This document shows positions 40,091-50,110 of a stretch of DNA of 64,000 nt, one piece after another; position 1 is the stretch's first letter, and the number at the start of each line of letters is the position of its first letter. Origin of the DNA: Undaria pinnatifida. Taxonomy: Eukaryota; Sar; Phaeophyceae; Laminariales; Alariaceae. The position numbers and the translations under genes were made by a program. The stretch lies in NCBI GenBank assembly GCA_012845835.1, contig JABAKD010000025.1:16501992-16565991 (forward strand). The letters run 5' to 3'. The notes beneath the pieces were generated by a model that saw nothing but the letters and a program-made list of their open reading frames with translations, searched no databases and had not been told where the DNA came from.

Positions 40091-40811
40091 TGAGGGGGTA
40101 ACCAGCTCCGAACGGGAGCGTCAGGATAGAGACCCTTCGGTAGACCACGACTTGCAGAATGTGGTGAGGATCTTGACCACAGTTTCGACACTTAAGGATA
40201 CGGGAAAAATCCGCACGAGCGATTTCAGATTCGGTGCGTATGTTGGTTTGGTGTGTGAGGCACGTGTCAACGAAACAACACCCCTCGATTATGCCAGGTA
40301 GAACGAGCAGTTATGTACCTGGTACCTGTTATGATATTTTGAAAATGAGAAATGCACTTCAACTGTGATATCGACCGAAACAAGTTCGATCAAAACTCAT
40401 CTTTGCAATCTGCAATGGTATACCTTAACGAAGTTAACTCACAGGATAAATTTACGATGAGTACAAGGTTTCCGCGCTGACGCGCAACGTTAAATCTAAA
40501 TGATTCCAAGACCATCGGACAATGGAAGGGGCAGTCGAAGCGACTTAGTTGTTCGGTCGTTGCATTAGTCCTAAGTTAATGCCTGACACCTACATTCTAC
40601 AAACGGTACGAAACAGGGCCGACGGCGGACGCCAGGACGCCAAACTAAGTGAAATGTGATGCCAACACTTACTCTACTGCTAGTCGCCGTAGCGACATTA
40701 TTAATGCATTTTCCATTCGACAATGCAATGTTGAGGACCAACATAGCGCTAAATAAATGCTGCGATTTCAGCGTCTTGTTAACGTGTCACGAATCAAATG
40801 ATCACGGACGC
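40091..40811. other. No gene seen
   Basis: Unique sequence without a recognisable product. Confidence 0.4.
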
Positions 40812-41473
40812 TGAGGATACTCACGTACTCGGTGACGATACATAGGATTTATAGCTTACATGCACAAATTGCCCCCTTTCCCCCCCCTCCCCCTCCAAAC
40901 CCGCTCGCTTTTGATCAAAACCAGGCCCCCACGTCCTTCAAAACTCCGCCCCACCCCCCTCACCGGTTACTCGACCTACAAGATTCACTTGATAAAAGGA
41001 TACATTTCCCTTCACAGCTGTCAGATTCTGTCCCCCTCAGAAACGGGTTGTATAGTTTCCGCGCACAGACTGACTAAAATCATCCTGTTGACCCTGATAG
41101 CTACACTGTAGTTGTAAGGGGAGTCGCCGACCTATATCCTTAATGAGGACACACAACTCGTAATGCGCGCGATCGGAGTATCACACACAGCTTGCAAAGA
41201 TGAGTTTCGACGAAATCTTCGATCTCACAGCTGGAGTGTATTTTCATTTTTTATAATATATGTAACCGTATTTATTTGTACATATACAATGTGGATATTC
41301 CGAGATTGATTTTTTCATTCTGTGGTGCCTTGAGTGGCACTTGTTCTACGAGCTCCCACGGGGCGACGATAATCTATAAATTTCCCTTTCTCTGCTTGTA
41401 CATCATGAGTGCCCTTCTGTGAACCTGCTCCTACCTTGGCATCTACCAGTGGATGTATTTGACACGCTTGCGT
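40812..41473 (+). repeat. Copia-2 5' LTR-like remnant with ~400 bp insertion
   Basis: The segments 40812-40845 (GCTGAGGATACTCACGTACT) and 41250-41473 (TATGTAACC, TTGTTCTACGAGCTCCCACG, TGTACATCATGAGTGCC, CCAGTGGATGTATTTGACA) match 48682-48955, which lies 3' of the Copia-2 coding region. Both lose similarity after GACA, as expected at an LTR end. The intervening 40846-41249 is extra and contains a DR4 copy. A candidate primer-binding site (TGGTAGTAGA, 41543-41552, resembling the complement of initiator tRNA-Met) lies 70 bases further on. Confidence 0.5.
41170..41245 (+). repeat. Dispersed repeat DR4, copy 3
   Basis: ACACAGCTTGCAAAGATGAG, TTTCGACGAAATCTTCGATC and TCACAGCTGG; compare 8255-8360, 15345-15405 and 63935-64000. 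Confidence 0.6.
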
Positions 41474-41571
41474 GGTCGAAGTGCTTAGTAGCACCTGCTG
41501 GTTAGGGCCCCAACAGGAGAGCTGGTTCACGGATGAGCAAATTGGTAGTAGATTTTTATTGAGTTTTTGGC

Positions 41572-42440
41572 ATGATGCAAGGTCTAGAAGGACCAACATT
41601 GCCGAGCGACAACGCTGCCCGGGCGGAGGTCACAGGGACTGCAGCTGAATCGATGGGCAACATACCCGGGGCAGAGGCCACCGGTGAGACCGATAGCGCA
41701 ACAGTGAGTTACCAGTCTCCGCCAGAGGGCGGAGCAAACGCGCGCGATGAAGAACCCGCGCGATTACAGTTGGAGAATCTTCAGATGAAATTCGCTTTGA
41801 AATTCGGGTGGAAGGGAGCGCACAGGGAGAGCAGAGCAGGAGGGGCTCCGACACGGAGGAGGAGGTATAGGCTCACAGCAACCTGGGGAGCGTATCCAAC
41901 CAGGAACGTTTATGATACGTCTTAGGATGCCTGCACCAAAACTAAACTATAAGGTAGGTAGTCACATTACCCGGAAGCTGCAGATGACGTCTTGGGCTGT
42001 CTCGAACGCCTGCGAAGGTGCGTTCAATGAGACAGAAAACCCTATTGTTTTGTAGGGCCCGAATGCTAAAAGAAGGGAGGAACTAGATCTTTAGTGTGAG
42101 CGAGAGAAGGTAGCGTCAGCTCGCAGGGCCTATGAAGGCATCATCACCGCAGTAAGCAACTCATCCTTACTGCGAAAACTTTACGAACTCGGCAGCCCTT
42201 GGCTTGCGATGGTAGAATTGCGCCGGACTCATGTCCCCAATGACGATTTGGACATGCAGGCGTATCTGCGTGAATACATCAACGCTAAGGTGGCCGATGG
42301 GGATGCACCTGCCCTTTACTTTGAGCGGATGGAAATGATCGAGGAAAAGCTGGCTGAAGCAGACATTGCTATGTCTGACCAAGAGGCAAATATCCACGTT
42401 TTTGGAATGCCTTTCGTCGAACTATGCGCTCGATAAGAAA
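41572..42440 (+). pseudogene. Copia-2: gag N-terminal and central region
   Basis: The first ORF (41572-41925) is Ala/Glu/Pro-rich without a known domain. A second (42209-42436) reads LYELGSPWLAMVELRRTHVP (starting upstream), DMQAYLREYINAKVADGDAP, YFERMEMIEEKLAEADIAMS and DQEANIHVFGMPF. This is the helical gag pattern of Copia elements (W..L...Y......L...F......G.....H...L..I...L...G........LL.LP). Stops separate the parts. Confidence 0.6.
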
Positions 42441-42487
42441 GTCTCCAGTATACATCCAATCTGACGTTCACGCGCACCGAAGACGGA

Positions 42488-43216
42488 GTGCGCACCACCC
42501 ACCGGGAAATGGAGGAGAGCAGGATGGCGGTCGTTTACTCAGCCCTCTTCCTGAGGCTGGCAGACCCGGGAATTTCCTCGCGCCCGGTCACCACCAGGGC
42601 GACTGGGATGTCCCAGGGAAAGGCGGTATTGAGCAGCAGCAGTAGCAAGGTCAGGGCTGGGGTGGGAAAAACACAACGGAGAAGTAGCGAAAGCAGGACG
42701 CGCGCGCCAACGGTGACGGCGGCGCAAATAGTGTCGGATACGGCGGTAGCGGCGGCCACGGAGATGGCGGCGGCAGCTATGGTGGTAACGGCGGCTATAG
42801 TGGTGGTAGTGGCGGCAATTATGGTGATGGCGGCGGCATCTATGGTGGTGGCGGCGGCAACGATGGTGGTGGTGGCGGCTGCGGCCGAGAGCGCGGTAAT
42901 GGCAGTGGTTGCGGGTAGCGGCTGTAGCGGCGGCCGCGGCGGCGATGGCGAGGGCGACGACGACCGAGGTGGTTACCAAGCGTGGTCGCAGATACGTGAC
43001 GCGGGTTTCGTGGGACCCGAAGGATACCCCCAGGGTACTGACCACCTGTATAACGCAGCCGGGTACCCCCAGAACCTACGTCGACCGCAAGGCAATGAGC
43101 CGGATATCCACCAAGCAGATCCCCGCCCACGTTGCTTCAGATGCGGTCTGTTCGGTCATTTCATGAACATGTGTACCGCCATTGCCAGTCTCAACGAGGA
43201 TCCCAACCCTCCGTGA
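42488..43216 (+). pseudogene. Copia-2: gag nucleocapsid part with CCHC zinc knuckle
   Basis: CFRCGLFGHFMNMC near the end of the ORF is a perfect C-x2-C-x4-H-x4-C knuckle, which binds the element RNA. The preceding 42710-42920 segment reads Ala/Met/Val repeats in this frame, but in another plus frame it reads Gly-Gly-Tyr-Gly-type repeats, typical of an RNA-binding linker, so a frameshift on either side probably changed the original frame. Confidence 0.7.
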
Positions 43217-43219
43217 AAC

Positions 43220-43572
43220 GTGCACCTTAATCATACGCGCGCTAACCATAGCCAAGCGGCGACAAGTGCCACACCGCTACTCGATAACCCCGTTCCCACT
43301 CCCCACCAAGAGAAGCAGCAGCAGCAACAGCAACAGCATCTGTTCCACGAGTATCAACAGCAGCAACAGCAAAAACACGAGCAGCAACAGCAATTTGAGC
43401 AGCAGCGGCTACAGCAGTACGATACCAACAGCAACGGCAGCAGTAAAACCACGATCAACAACGGCGTCTTGAGAAGCAACGGCAGCTCCTGTACGAGACA
43501 CAGTAGTACCAGCAGCAGAGGGAGCATCAGTACAAGATACAGCAGTACCAGCAGCAACGACCGCAGGACTCC
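43220..43572 (+). pseudogene. Copia-2: Gln/Ser-rich spacer
   Basis: CAG/CAA runs at 43313-43420 encode poly-Gln interrupted by Glu, His and Leu. The frame then turns Ser/Thr-rich. It is interrupted by MITE-A at 43573; poly-Gln resumes at 43820. Confidence 0.6.
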
Positions 43573-43808
43573 TGCTACGATAGAGGTGCACCACTTTTTT
43601 TGTGAGGTTTCATCAATTTGGGAGCTTGAGATCTCTCCTAAAAACTGATTTGGAGAAAAATTAAACTGCTACCGGATAAAAATCTCATGGCGTTGGTACA
43701 CCACTAGAATCATGCAAAACAAAAATACGTATTTCCGACGATTTTGGGTGAAGGAGCCCCACCATTCGAAGCCCCTTTTAGATGAAAATTGCTTCCTCTA
43801 TGGTAGCA
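43573..43808 (+). mobile_element. MITE-A copy inserted in Copia-2, best preserved
   Basis: 236 bp from TGCTACGATAGAGGTGCACC to CCTCTATGGTAGCA, with 13-14 of 15 terminal bases complementary. It holds AAAACTGATTTGGAG, CATGGCGTTGG, GTATTTCCGACGATTTTGGG and GAAGGAGCCCC. The host frame is Gln-rich on both sides. Confidence 0.85.
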
Positions 43809-43814
43809 CGCGTC

Positions 43815-44330
43815 GCAGCAGCATGTGCAGCAACAGCAACAACAACAACAACCGCGGCAGAACCCGCTCTCGAACAAGATGTCACATGTCTTGACGGCAC
43901 AATCTGCTATGGGCCCTGCATTAGTGGTGGGTGGTCAGAGTGGTATTTCTGGTAGAGGTGGTGATAGTTGGATAGCCGACAATGGGGCGACAAACCATGT
44001 ATGACCCTGAACAATCATATGCTGTACAACCTACGCCCCCCCTTCCCCCGAGAATACTACAGAGTACATTGGCGATGATACCCCCCTAGCAGTAGAGTTC
44101 GTAACGAGCTTGGACTTGGTTTTTCATAGCAACGAGGACGTACGCGTGACCCGGGAGAGTGTATCGTACGTTCCTGCCACATCGGTGAACTTGCTGTCAC
44201 TGCGTACAGTCTAGGCAAACCAGAAAATCAGCCTCTATGCAACAGATGTCCGCCTTCTGGGTGGCCGTCTAACTTTTCTGATAGATAAAGCAGGTGCCCG
44301 CCTGTCCACAACGCGCCTCAACCCCGCCCC
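43815..44330 (+). pseudogene. Copia-2: aspartic protease
   Basis: After a poly-Gln tract the frame gives MSHVLTAQSAMG, then GGDSWIADNGATNHV. WIADxGAT is the Copia protease active-site block, here DNG rather than the usual DSG. Next come TSLDLVFHSNEDVRVTRESV, SYVPATSVNLLSLRT and SLYATDVRLLGGRLTF, the expected C-terminal half. Stops follow NHV and LRTV. The protease would have matured the gag-pol polyprotein. Confidence 0.7.
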
Positions 44331-44379
44331 CCACCCGATACCGTATGCTAGGCGCACCGGCGTTGACGACCCTGCTAAC

Positions 44380-45000
44380 TCCCCCCCCTACCCCCCGTGC
44401 ACCGGTACCTGTGGCGATGCCGCCGGCAAGGACGCCGACATTTTAACCCACGCCACCATCGCCGGGGGCGATGGTAGCGGTAGCCCGATCGGTAGCGGTA
44501 GAGTACCCCCCGTGTAGTTCCCATGCGGCGGTATCTGAGGAGGTTCTGCCGGTGAGGATGCCGGCGCTACTATCCGTGCCAGCGGCGCCGGGTGCGGGGG
44601 CAGCCATAGGCCCTGCAGGGGAGCAGTAGATATCCCGGACCATTTTTTTCCCGCGTCGGTTCAGCTAACCCCCCCCCCTCCCCCCCGTGCACCGGTACCT
44701 GTGGTGATACCGCCGGTGAGGACGCCGGCGTTTCAACCCATGCCGCCGTCGCCGGCGGATAGGCCGATCGGTAGCGGCAGAGTACCCCCGATTGAACCCC
44801 CTTGCGCCGGTACCTGAGGTGGTGCCGCCGGTGAGGACGCCGACGCTACCACCCATGCCACCGGCGCCGGGGGTGAGTGCAGCAATAGATTCCGCAGTAC
44901 GGGTAGAGGCTTTCCCCCCTGTTGTCCCCCCGGTGGTGCATGTTGCCTCAGTACCATCGCAGACTGACCCCCCGGTAGAGCTCCCCTCCCCTCCTCATCC
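44380..45000. repeat. GCACCGGTACCTGTG...CCGCCGGTGAGGACGCCGGCG repeats
   Basis: Two ~295 bp blocks (starting about 44390 and 44685) share CCCGTGCACCGGTACCTGTG, GCCGCCGGTGAGGACGCCG, CGATCGGTAGCGG and AGAGTACCCCC. Each contains an internal half-repeat. It expands the Pro/Ala-rich spacer before the Copia-2 integrase. Confidence 0.75.
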
Positions 45001-45009
45001 CGCGGCACG

Positions 45010-46181
45010 CCCGGCGATTGCTGCTGCCCACGCCCTCGAGAGTCGTTTACGCGAGACGGCCAAACAGCATCACATCAAGCTGACGGGCACCCTACTTACC
45101 TGTGCGTGCAGGGGAAGGGTAGGCGTGCGTCGGTGCCGACGGCGACTTTCTCTCGGATGACCCAACCCCATCAGCGCATTTTCGTTGACCTTGCCGGCCC
45201 CAGTAAAATCGCTTCTGCTGGGGGGGCTCTGTACCTGTTCCTGTTCAAGAATGACGCGACGCGCATGGGATGGATTTACCCCTTCAGAATCAAGAGTGCG
45301 GTCGACGTGGCCGCGGCAACGACGAAACGCTTGCCCGACGTCGGTGACGCCGTCGAATGCTTTCGAACGGACAACCGGGCGAAGTTTACGAATGAGATGT
45401 TCGCGACGATCTGCAGGGATAAGACCATCCACCATTGCAAAACGTGGGTAAATCGGCCGAAGCACAACGGCGTGATCGAGCACGGGCTCGGCTTGGTTTG
45501 GAAGGCGGCATTGCCACTTGCCTTGAGGTCCTCCGGCTGTTCCCCGGGCAACTCCCGGACCTTGACCGTTTTTGCGGCTTGGTCCAGGAAGGCGGCATGG
45601 CCACTTGCCTTGAGGTCCTCCGGCTGTTCCCCGTGCAACTCCCGGACCTTGATCGTTCGTGCGTGAAAGCAGCCATCTATATGAACAACTTCCTCAACAC
45701 CACGGCGACCACGGCCAACCCTGGCCACAAGTCGCCGTACGAAGTACATTCCGGGAGACTGCCGCCGATCATCACCCTCGCCATGCAGCCCGGATTCCGC
45801 CGCGTTCAAGGCGGCAGCAAGTCGGAGCCCAAGGCGGGGAGGTGCTTCTACCTCAACAGGGGGCGGATCCACCCGCGGGACCCCGCCAAGGTCCTCACGT
45901 TATCCGGCCTAACAAGCAACACGCGGGACGTCGCCTGGGAGATGGAGCGCGTGCCGATCACAGCGATTGGGCTGGACACGGAGACGATTGCCGCACCGGA
46001 GGCGTGGGAGGCCGATTGGCACGTCAGGCACGTGCCGCCAGTGCTGCCGGTAACACCGGTGATGGCAACGATGCCATCCGTGATGACGCCGATAATGACG
46101 TCGGCACCACCGATGGTGGCGCCGCCGCCGGGGGTGATGTTGCCCATCATGCCCACCGGGGACCGAAAAAACTCAGATTGA
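45010..46181 (+). pseudogene. Copia-2: GAG-pre-integrase and integrase
   Basis: Starts with LESRLRETAKQHHIKLTGTL, then in the ORF 45106-45666 GKGRRASVPTATFSRMTQPH, RIFVDLAGPSKIASAGG (first Asp), VECFRTDNRAKFTNEM (second Asp) and PKHNGVIEHGLGLVWK (third Glu, Copia-type). The frame then shifts to the ORF 45435-46181 (VKAAIYMNNFLNTT, GHKSPYEVHSGRLPP, GRCFYLNRGRIHPRDPAKVL, SNTRDVAWEMERVP). All three catalytic acids are kept, but the frame is broken and carries an 87 bp duplication. Confidence 0.8.
45502..45675 (+). repeat. 87 bp tandem duplication inside the Copia-2 integrase
   Basis: AAGGCGGCATTGCCACTTGC starts at 45502 and AAGGCGGCATGGCCACTTGC at 45589. The two copies differ at four or five sites. 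87 bases is 29 codons, so the duplication itself keeps the frame, doubling a segment reading LEVLRLFPGQLPDLDR. Confidence 0.9.
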
Positions 46182-46199
46182 TGAGAGTCTCCCAGACAA

Positions 46200-46970
46200 T
46201 GAGCTCTTGCAACCGGGACGGACACGCGGGAGGACAAGAACATACCACAAGGCGGTGACTGCTGCGAGGTCAGCTGACCATGCCTTCTACATCCAGCGCC
46301 CGCCCAACAGTCCACCCCCCCGTACCAACCTGCCATGCGAACGACTTTTGGAGCCCGCGACGTACCAAGGTTATGGACTCGGAGCACAATGCAACCTGGG
46401 TGTGTGCGATCACTCAGGAACTTTTTGGGCTTCAAGGGGCGGGGTATTTTGGAGTAGTTTAGCAGCTAAATGGCGGGAACGTGGTATCGGCCAAGTGGGT
46501 CTTCACGTGGAAGTCAGATGAAACGGGTAATAAGGTGTAGTAAAGTCGAAAGCGCGACTGGTAGCTAGAGGATAGTGCCAACGTCCTGGAGTTGACTACA
46601 ATTACGCTTTAGCCCCAACCTCCGCCGCGTCTTGCATTCGTTTGATGTCTGATATTGCATGCGAGTTGCAGTCAGATCTGTGTCATTTTGACGTACAACA
46701 GGCGTTTGTCCAGGGCCGAGCTGAAAAAGGTGGTTTTGAGGCGTATGCCAACAGGACGTGGAGCTTTATCTGGCAAGGTGGTACTCCTTAATCGCAGTCT
46801 CTACGGTCTGAAGCAAGCATCGAGGTCTCGGCACAATCACCTAGTCACCCGTGTGAAGAGTCTTGGTTTTGAGCAGAACCTTGTGAACCCCGGTGGTTTC
46901 AGATTGATCGAAACAGGGTCCGCCTCCGTTGTTGCAGTGGTGCACGTGGATGAAATGTTGCGGTAGGCCG
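46200..46970 (+). pseudogene. Copia-2: reverse transcriptase, active site HVDE
   Basis: Frames give NVVSAKWVFTWKSDETGN, RPGVDYNYALAPTSAASCI, MSDIACELQSDLCHFDVQQA (first Asp), LSGKVVLLNRSLYGLKQASR, SLGFEQNLVNPGGFRLIE and AVVHVDEMLR. The motif that should read VDD is VDE, so the second catalytic Asp is replaced. Four or more frameshifts or stops. Confidence 0.8.
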
Positions 46971-47870
46971 TAACGAGAGATGTGACCGGTTTTGCGAGGA
47001 CTTGGGCAAGGTTGTCCCCATCAATAGCCTAGGCGAACTAGGATGGTACGCTGGCTGGCACTATTCCCGAGAAAAGGTCGCGGGCTTATTGACGATCTCA
47101 CAGAAGTCTTATACGAAGAAGCTAGCCAAGCAGTTAGGCGTGACCGCAGGTAGGAGCACCTCACTCCGACTGATGTATTCCTTGAGGAGTTTGACAAGGA
47201 CGAGCCCGATGAGGTGTGGCCATGCCAGGAACTAATGAAGAGTTTGATGTGGCTTGCTAACCAGACGAGACTCGACATCTCGAATACCGTGAAGGCGGTA
47301 GCGGGGTTTGCGCATGCCCCCAAGCAGAAGCACTGGGAGGCCGCGAGAGGGATTTTGGAGTACATGAATGCCTCGAGCAGCTACGGCGTTACGTTTCAGA
47401 GGGGCAGTGGTCTAGAGCTGGTGGTTTACACGGATGCAGCCTACTATGCTTCCAAGGAAACTAAGCTGAAGTCTGTATCGGGTGCAGCCGTGATGTGTGG
47501 GGGTGCGGCCATTCTATGGGTTTCTAGGACGCAGGAGTGCACCACACCCTCCTCGAGTGAGGCGGAGTAAATAGCAATGGCGGAAGGTTTTAACGAGGTA
47601 CTTTTCTAGCGGTCTGTGTGGTGTTTTCTCTTGCCCGAGTTTGGGGACCCGTGCATCCAGGCTTATGAGGACAACAACGGCGTGATTCAGTGGGGGGTTA
47701 ACCCCGTGACCAACTCTAGCTCGAGGAAATTGACGTACGTCACCACTTCCTGCGAAAGATTGTCGAGAAGAGAGAGTTTAGTATCTCTCATGTTCAGTCG
47801 AAATCCCAGCATGCTGATTTCTTGACGAAATCCCTTAGCAAGAAATAATCCCATTTTCACAGGAAGCTTG
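46971..47870 (+). pseudogene. Copia-2: connection and RNase H
   Basis: CEDLGKVVPINSLGELGWYA, GLLTISQKSYTKKLAKQLGV, then the ORF 47214-47570: ELMKSLMWLANQTRLDISNT, AVAGFAHAPKQKHWEAARGI, VVYTDAAYYASKETKLKSVS, TQECTTPSSSEAE. The RNase H Asp (YTDAAY) and Glu (SEAE) are kept. Then a stop, and the tail (GDPCIQAYEDNNGVIQWGVN, ISHVQSKSQHADFLTKSL) in another frame. Confidence 0.85.
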
Positions 47871-47984
47871 TCATGAATACGAGTTGATTTAGGACCGAGA
47901 GCGTGATTTTCGAGTGGACCTCTTCCTTAGATCACGGTACTGTACACATAATATGTGACTTCTGTAACTTTGAACTTTACGATT

Positions 47985-48330
47985 CTATTTTTGAGCTTTG
48001 AGATCCCGTTTTCGAGTTTTCAGATTCTGTTTTTCATGTTTGCGAGATTCTATTTTGGGCTTTGAGATTCTGTGTTGGAGTTTTCAGATTCTGGCTCAAG
48101 TATTAGAGATTAATGTTTTCAAGTTTTCAGGTTCTGGTTTTTATATTTGATATCCTATTTTTGGGCTTTGATGTTCTGTTTTCGAGTTTTCAGACTCTGG
48201 TTTTTATATTCGAGGTTCTACTCTTGAATTTTTGAGGTTCTGGTTTTGGGGTTTCAGATTATATTCTTCAATTTTCAGATCTTGTTTTTGAGATTTGACA
48301 TTCTCTTTTTGGGCTATGATAATTGATCAC
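47985..48330. repeat. GATTCTGTTTTTGAGTTTTCA minisatellite
   Basis: About ten degenerate units of 22-45 bp combining TTTGAGATTCTATTTT and GAGTTTTCAGATTCTG. It lies between the Copia-2 pol end and its 3' LTR. Confidence 0.85.
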
Positions 48331-48681
48331 TGAATATGAATATCTGTTTTTGAGATTTGAGGTTAGAGTTTGAGCCTTTCTTTGTAGATGTTGGAGTAAT
48401 GGGCATATGCTCGGTTCAACCCTAGTTCAACAGCTGGTGACCGTTTGATTACTGGGGCAGACGCCCCTAGTTACGACAGCAGTATTGTTATTACCGGGTT
48501 GATGTTGGAGTTGAGGTCACCATATTATCTTGATTTGGATTACATATGAGGTTCGATAATGGTGTGGTATTTGGATTCTCAGTGTACTATTGGATTTAAT
48601 GCATGATGATCTTGTTTAAATCACCGGGGTATGCCGAGCGACGCTGTGTTATCCCGTTCCCCGAGCAGGGGGCAGCGGGGC

Positions 48682-48955
48682 TGCTGAGGATGCTCACGTA
48701 CTCAGTGACGAGGTATAGTCTACATGACATATGTAACCTTATTGTTGGGGTTTCCACAGATACAATACGGATGTTTCTATAGTTATGATTTCCGTTCTGT
48801 GCCCCCTTGACTGGCCCTTGTTCTACGAGCTCCCACGGGCGACGATACTCTACTTGTATACATTTCCCATTCTTTGATTGTACATCATGAGTGCCATTCT
48901 GCGAACCTACTCCTACTCGGATATCCACCAGTGGATGCATTCGACAACGGAAACC
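48682..48955 (+). repeat. Copia-2 3' LTR-like segment
   Basis: Matches 40812-40845 plus 41250-41473 at about 80 percent by eye, ending at CATTCGACA. The exact 5' limit is uncertain. Confidence 0.55.
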
Positions 48956-48977
48956 CCGCGGGTCGTTGTCGTGCACG

Positions 48978-49246
48978 TGTGAAATTAAAGGTGGGGGACA
49001 CAGAGTGCCCCCTGTAGGTCTGCCAATTGAGCAGGTCCTCGGAGAGTACTCACTTTCGTTCCTTCGTAGAGATGCAGCTTTATTCGTTTCCACCAGAGCC
49101 CGGGATAGCTTCTGAGATCGGAGGCGCGTGCCTCCGATCTAATTCCTAACTTCCCCGAACATAAACCGCCAACCTTATCATACGAAACCCATCCAAATTA
49201 TCTCAAATTCGGATACCTACAGGCCTTTCGAGGCCGTATCTTGACA
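48978..49246 (+). mobile_element. Solo LTR (LTR-S family), copy 1
   Basis: 269 bp, TGTGAAATTAAAGG to GTATCTTGACA. It shares GGGACACAGAGTG-CCCC, CTGCCAATTGAGCAGGTCCT, AGAGCCCGGGATAGCTTCTG and GAGGCCGTATCTT with 60856-61145 and, inverted, with 62135-62400. It contains GATCGGAGGCGCGTGCCTCCGATC, a hairpin. Confidence 0.7.
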
Positions 49247-50110
49247 CTAGCCCACCCTGATGAGTCGCATATGCAGAAATATGGGAGATTCGGGGAAACT
49301 CCGGTTCTACGAACTAGACCATGAGTCGAAGATGCGGCTCCTCAAACCCCACTCCCACACCTCTAACCGTCTGGCTATGGAGCCAGGAACACGCGAACAA
49401 AAGCAGTAGAAAGAAAAGCAGACCCTACAGCAAGGCAATAGTCACCCATCAAAAACCTGCCGTATGCCGCCGGTGTGGCGGGGGGGCAGAAAAGGCTCTA
49501 GAACATGCCGCATGCCGCCGGTGTGGCGGAGGGGGGCAGGAAAGGCTCTACGGTAAACCAACCACAAAAAGGTACTATGGCGAGGCGAGCCCTCGTCGAT
49601 ATAGAGGGGGACACAGGCGCTAACACAAGGGAGAAGTCATGCGAAAACCCTCCCGCGGGCCATCGGCAAGGCGGGGGGGTTAGACGAGGAAGCGACGAAT
49701 ACCCGGGATGGAAGGTGTCAACACCTACAGCCCCGCTAGGGGAGGAAGTGTTTAGACGAAAAAAACAAAAAAAAACAAAGCAGAACAAATACAACACACA
49801 CAACATAAAAGAAGACACACAGACCCGTACACTGGTCGCCCCCCGGCTCTGGGCTGAGGAGGGCGTCGGCAGGGCGAATTTGAACTATGAAAAAGGCGAC
49901 AACCCTGCGCCTCAGATAGCGGCGTTTTACCCGAACCCTGACCCGGCACTGAGCAGGGGGTTTGGCAGGACAGAAAAAAAAAAATTGGAAAGAACCGCCC
50001 CAAAACTCGATGAAGACCCTCAGGACACTACGAACGACCCAAAGACAAAGACGCAAAACTCATACCTCAAAAAAATGAAGAACTATCGAGAAGCGGTGGT
50101 GGCTTGGAAG
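49247..50110. other. Gypsy-2 3' flank; no gene
   Basis: GAGTCGAAGATGCGGCTCCTCAAACCCCACTC at about 49323 is a short piece of DR1. A 48 bp duplication (GCCGCCGGTGTGGCGG units) is at 49457-49551. The plus ORF 49505-50224 is a shadow. Confidence 0.5.
49457..49551. repeat. 48 bp tandem duplication
   Basis: TATGCCGCCGGTGTGGCGG and CATGCCGCCGGTGTGGCGG, each followed by GGGGGGCAG and AAAGGCTCTA. Confidence 0.85.

Noticed and set aside
41543-41552. Firm primer-binding site for Copia-2
   Set aside because: TGGTAGTAGA resembles the complement of initiator tRNA-Met but lies 70 bases past the LTR-like end, so it is mentioned only as a candidate.
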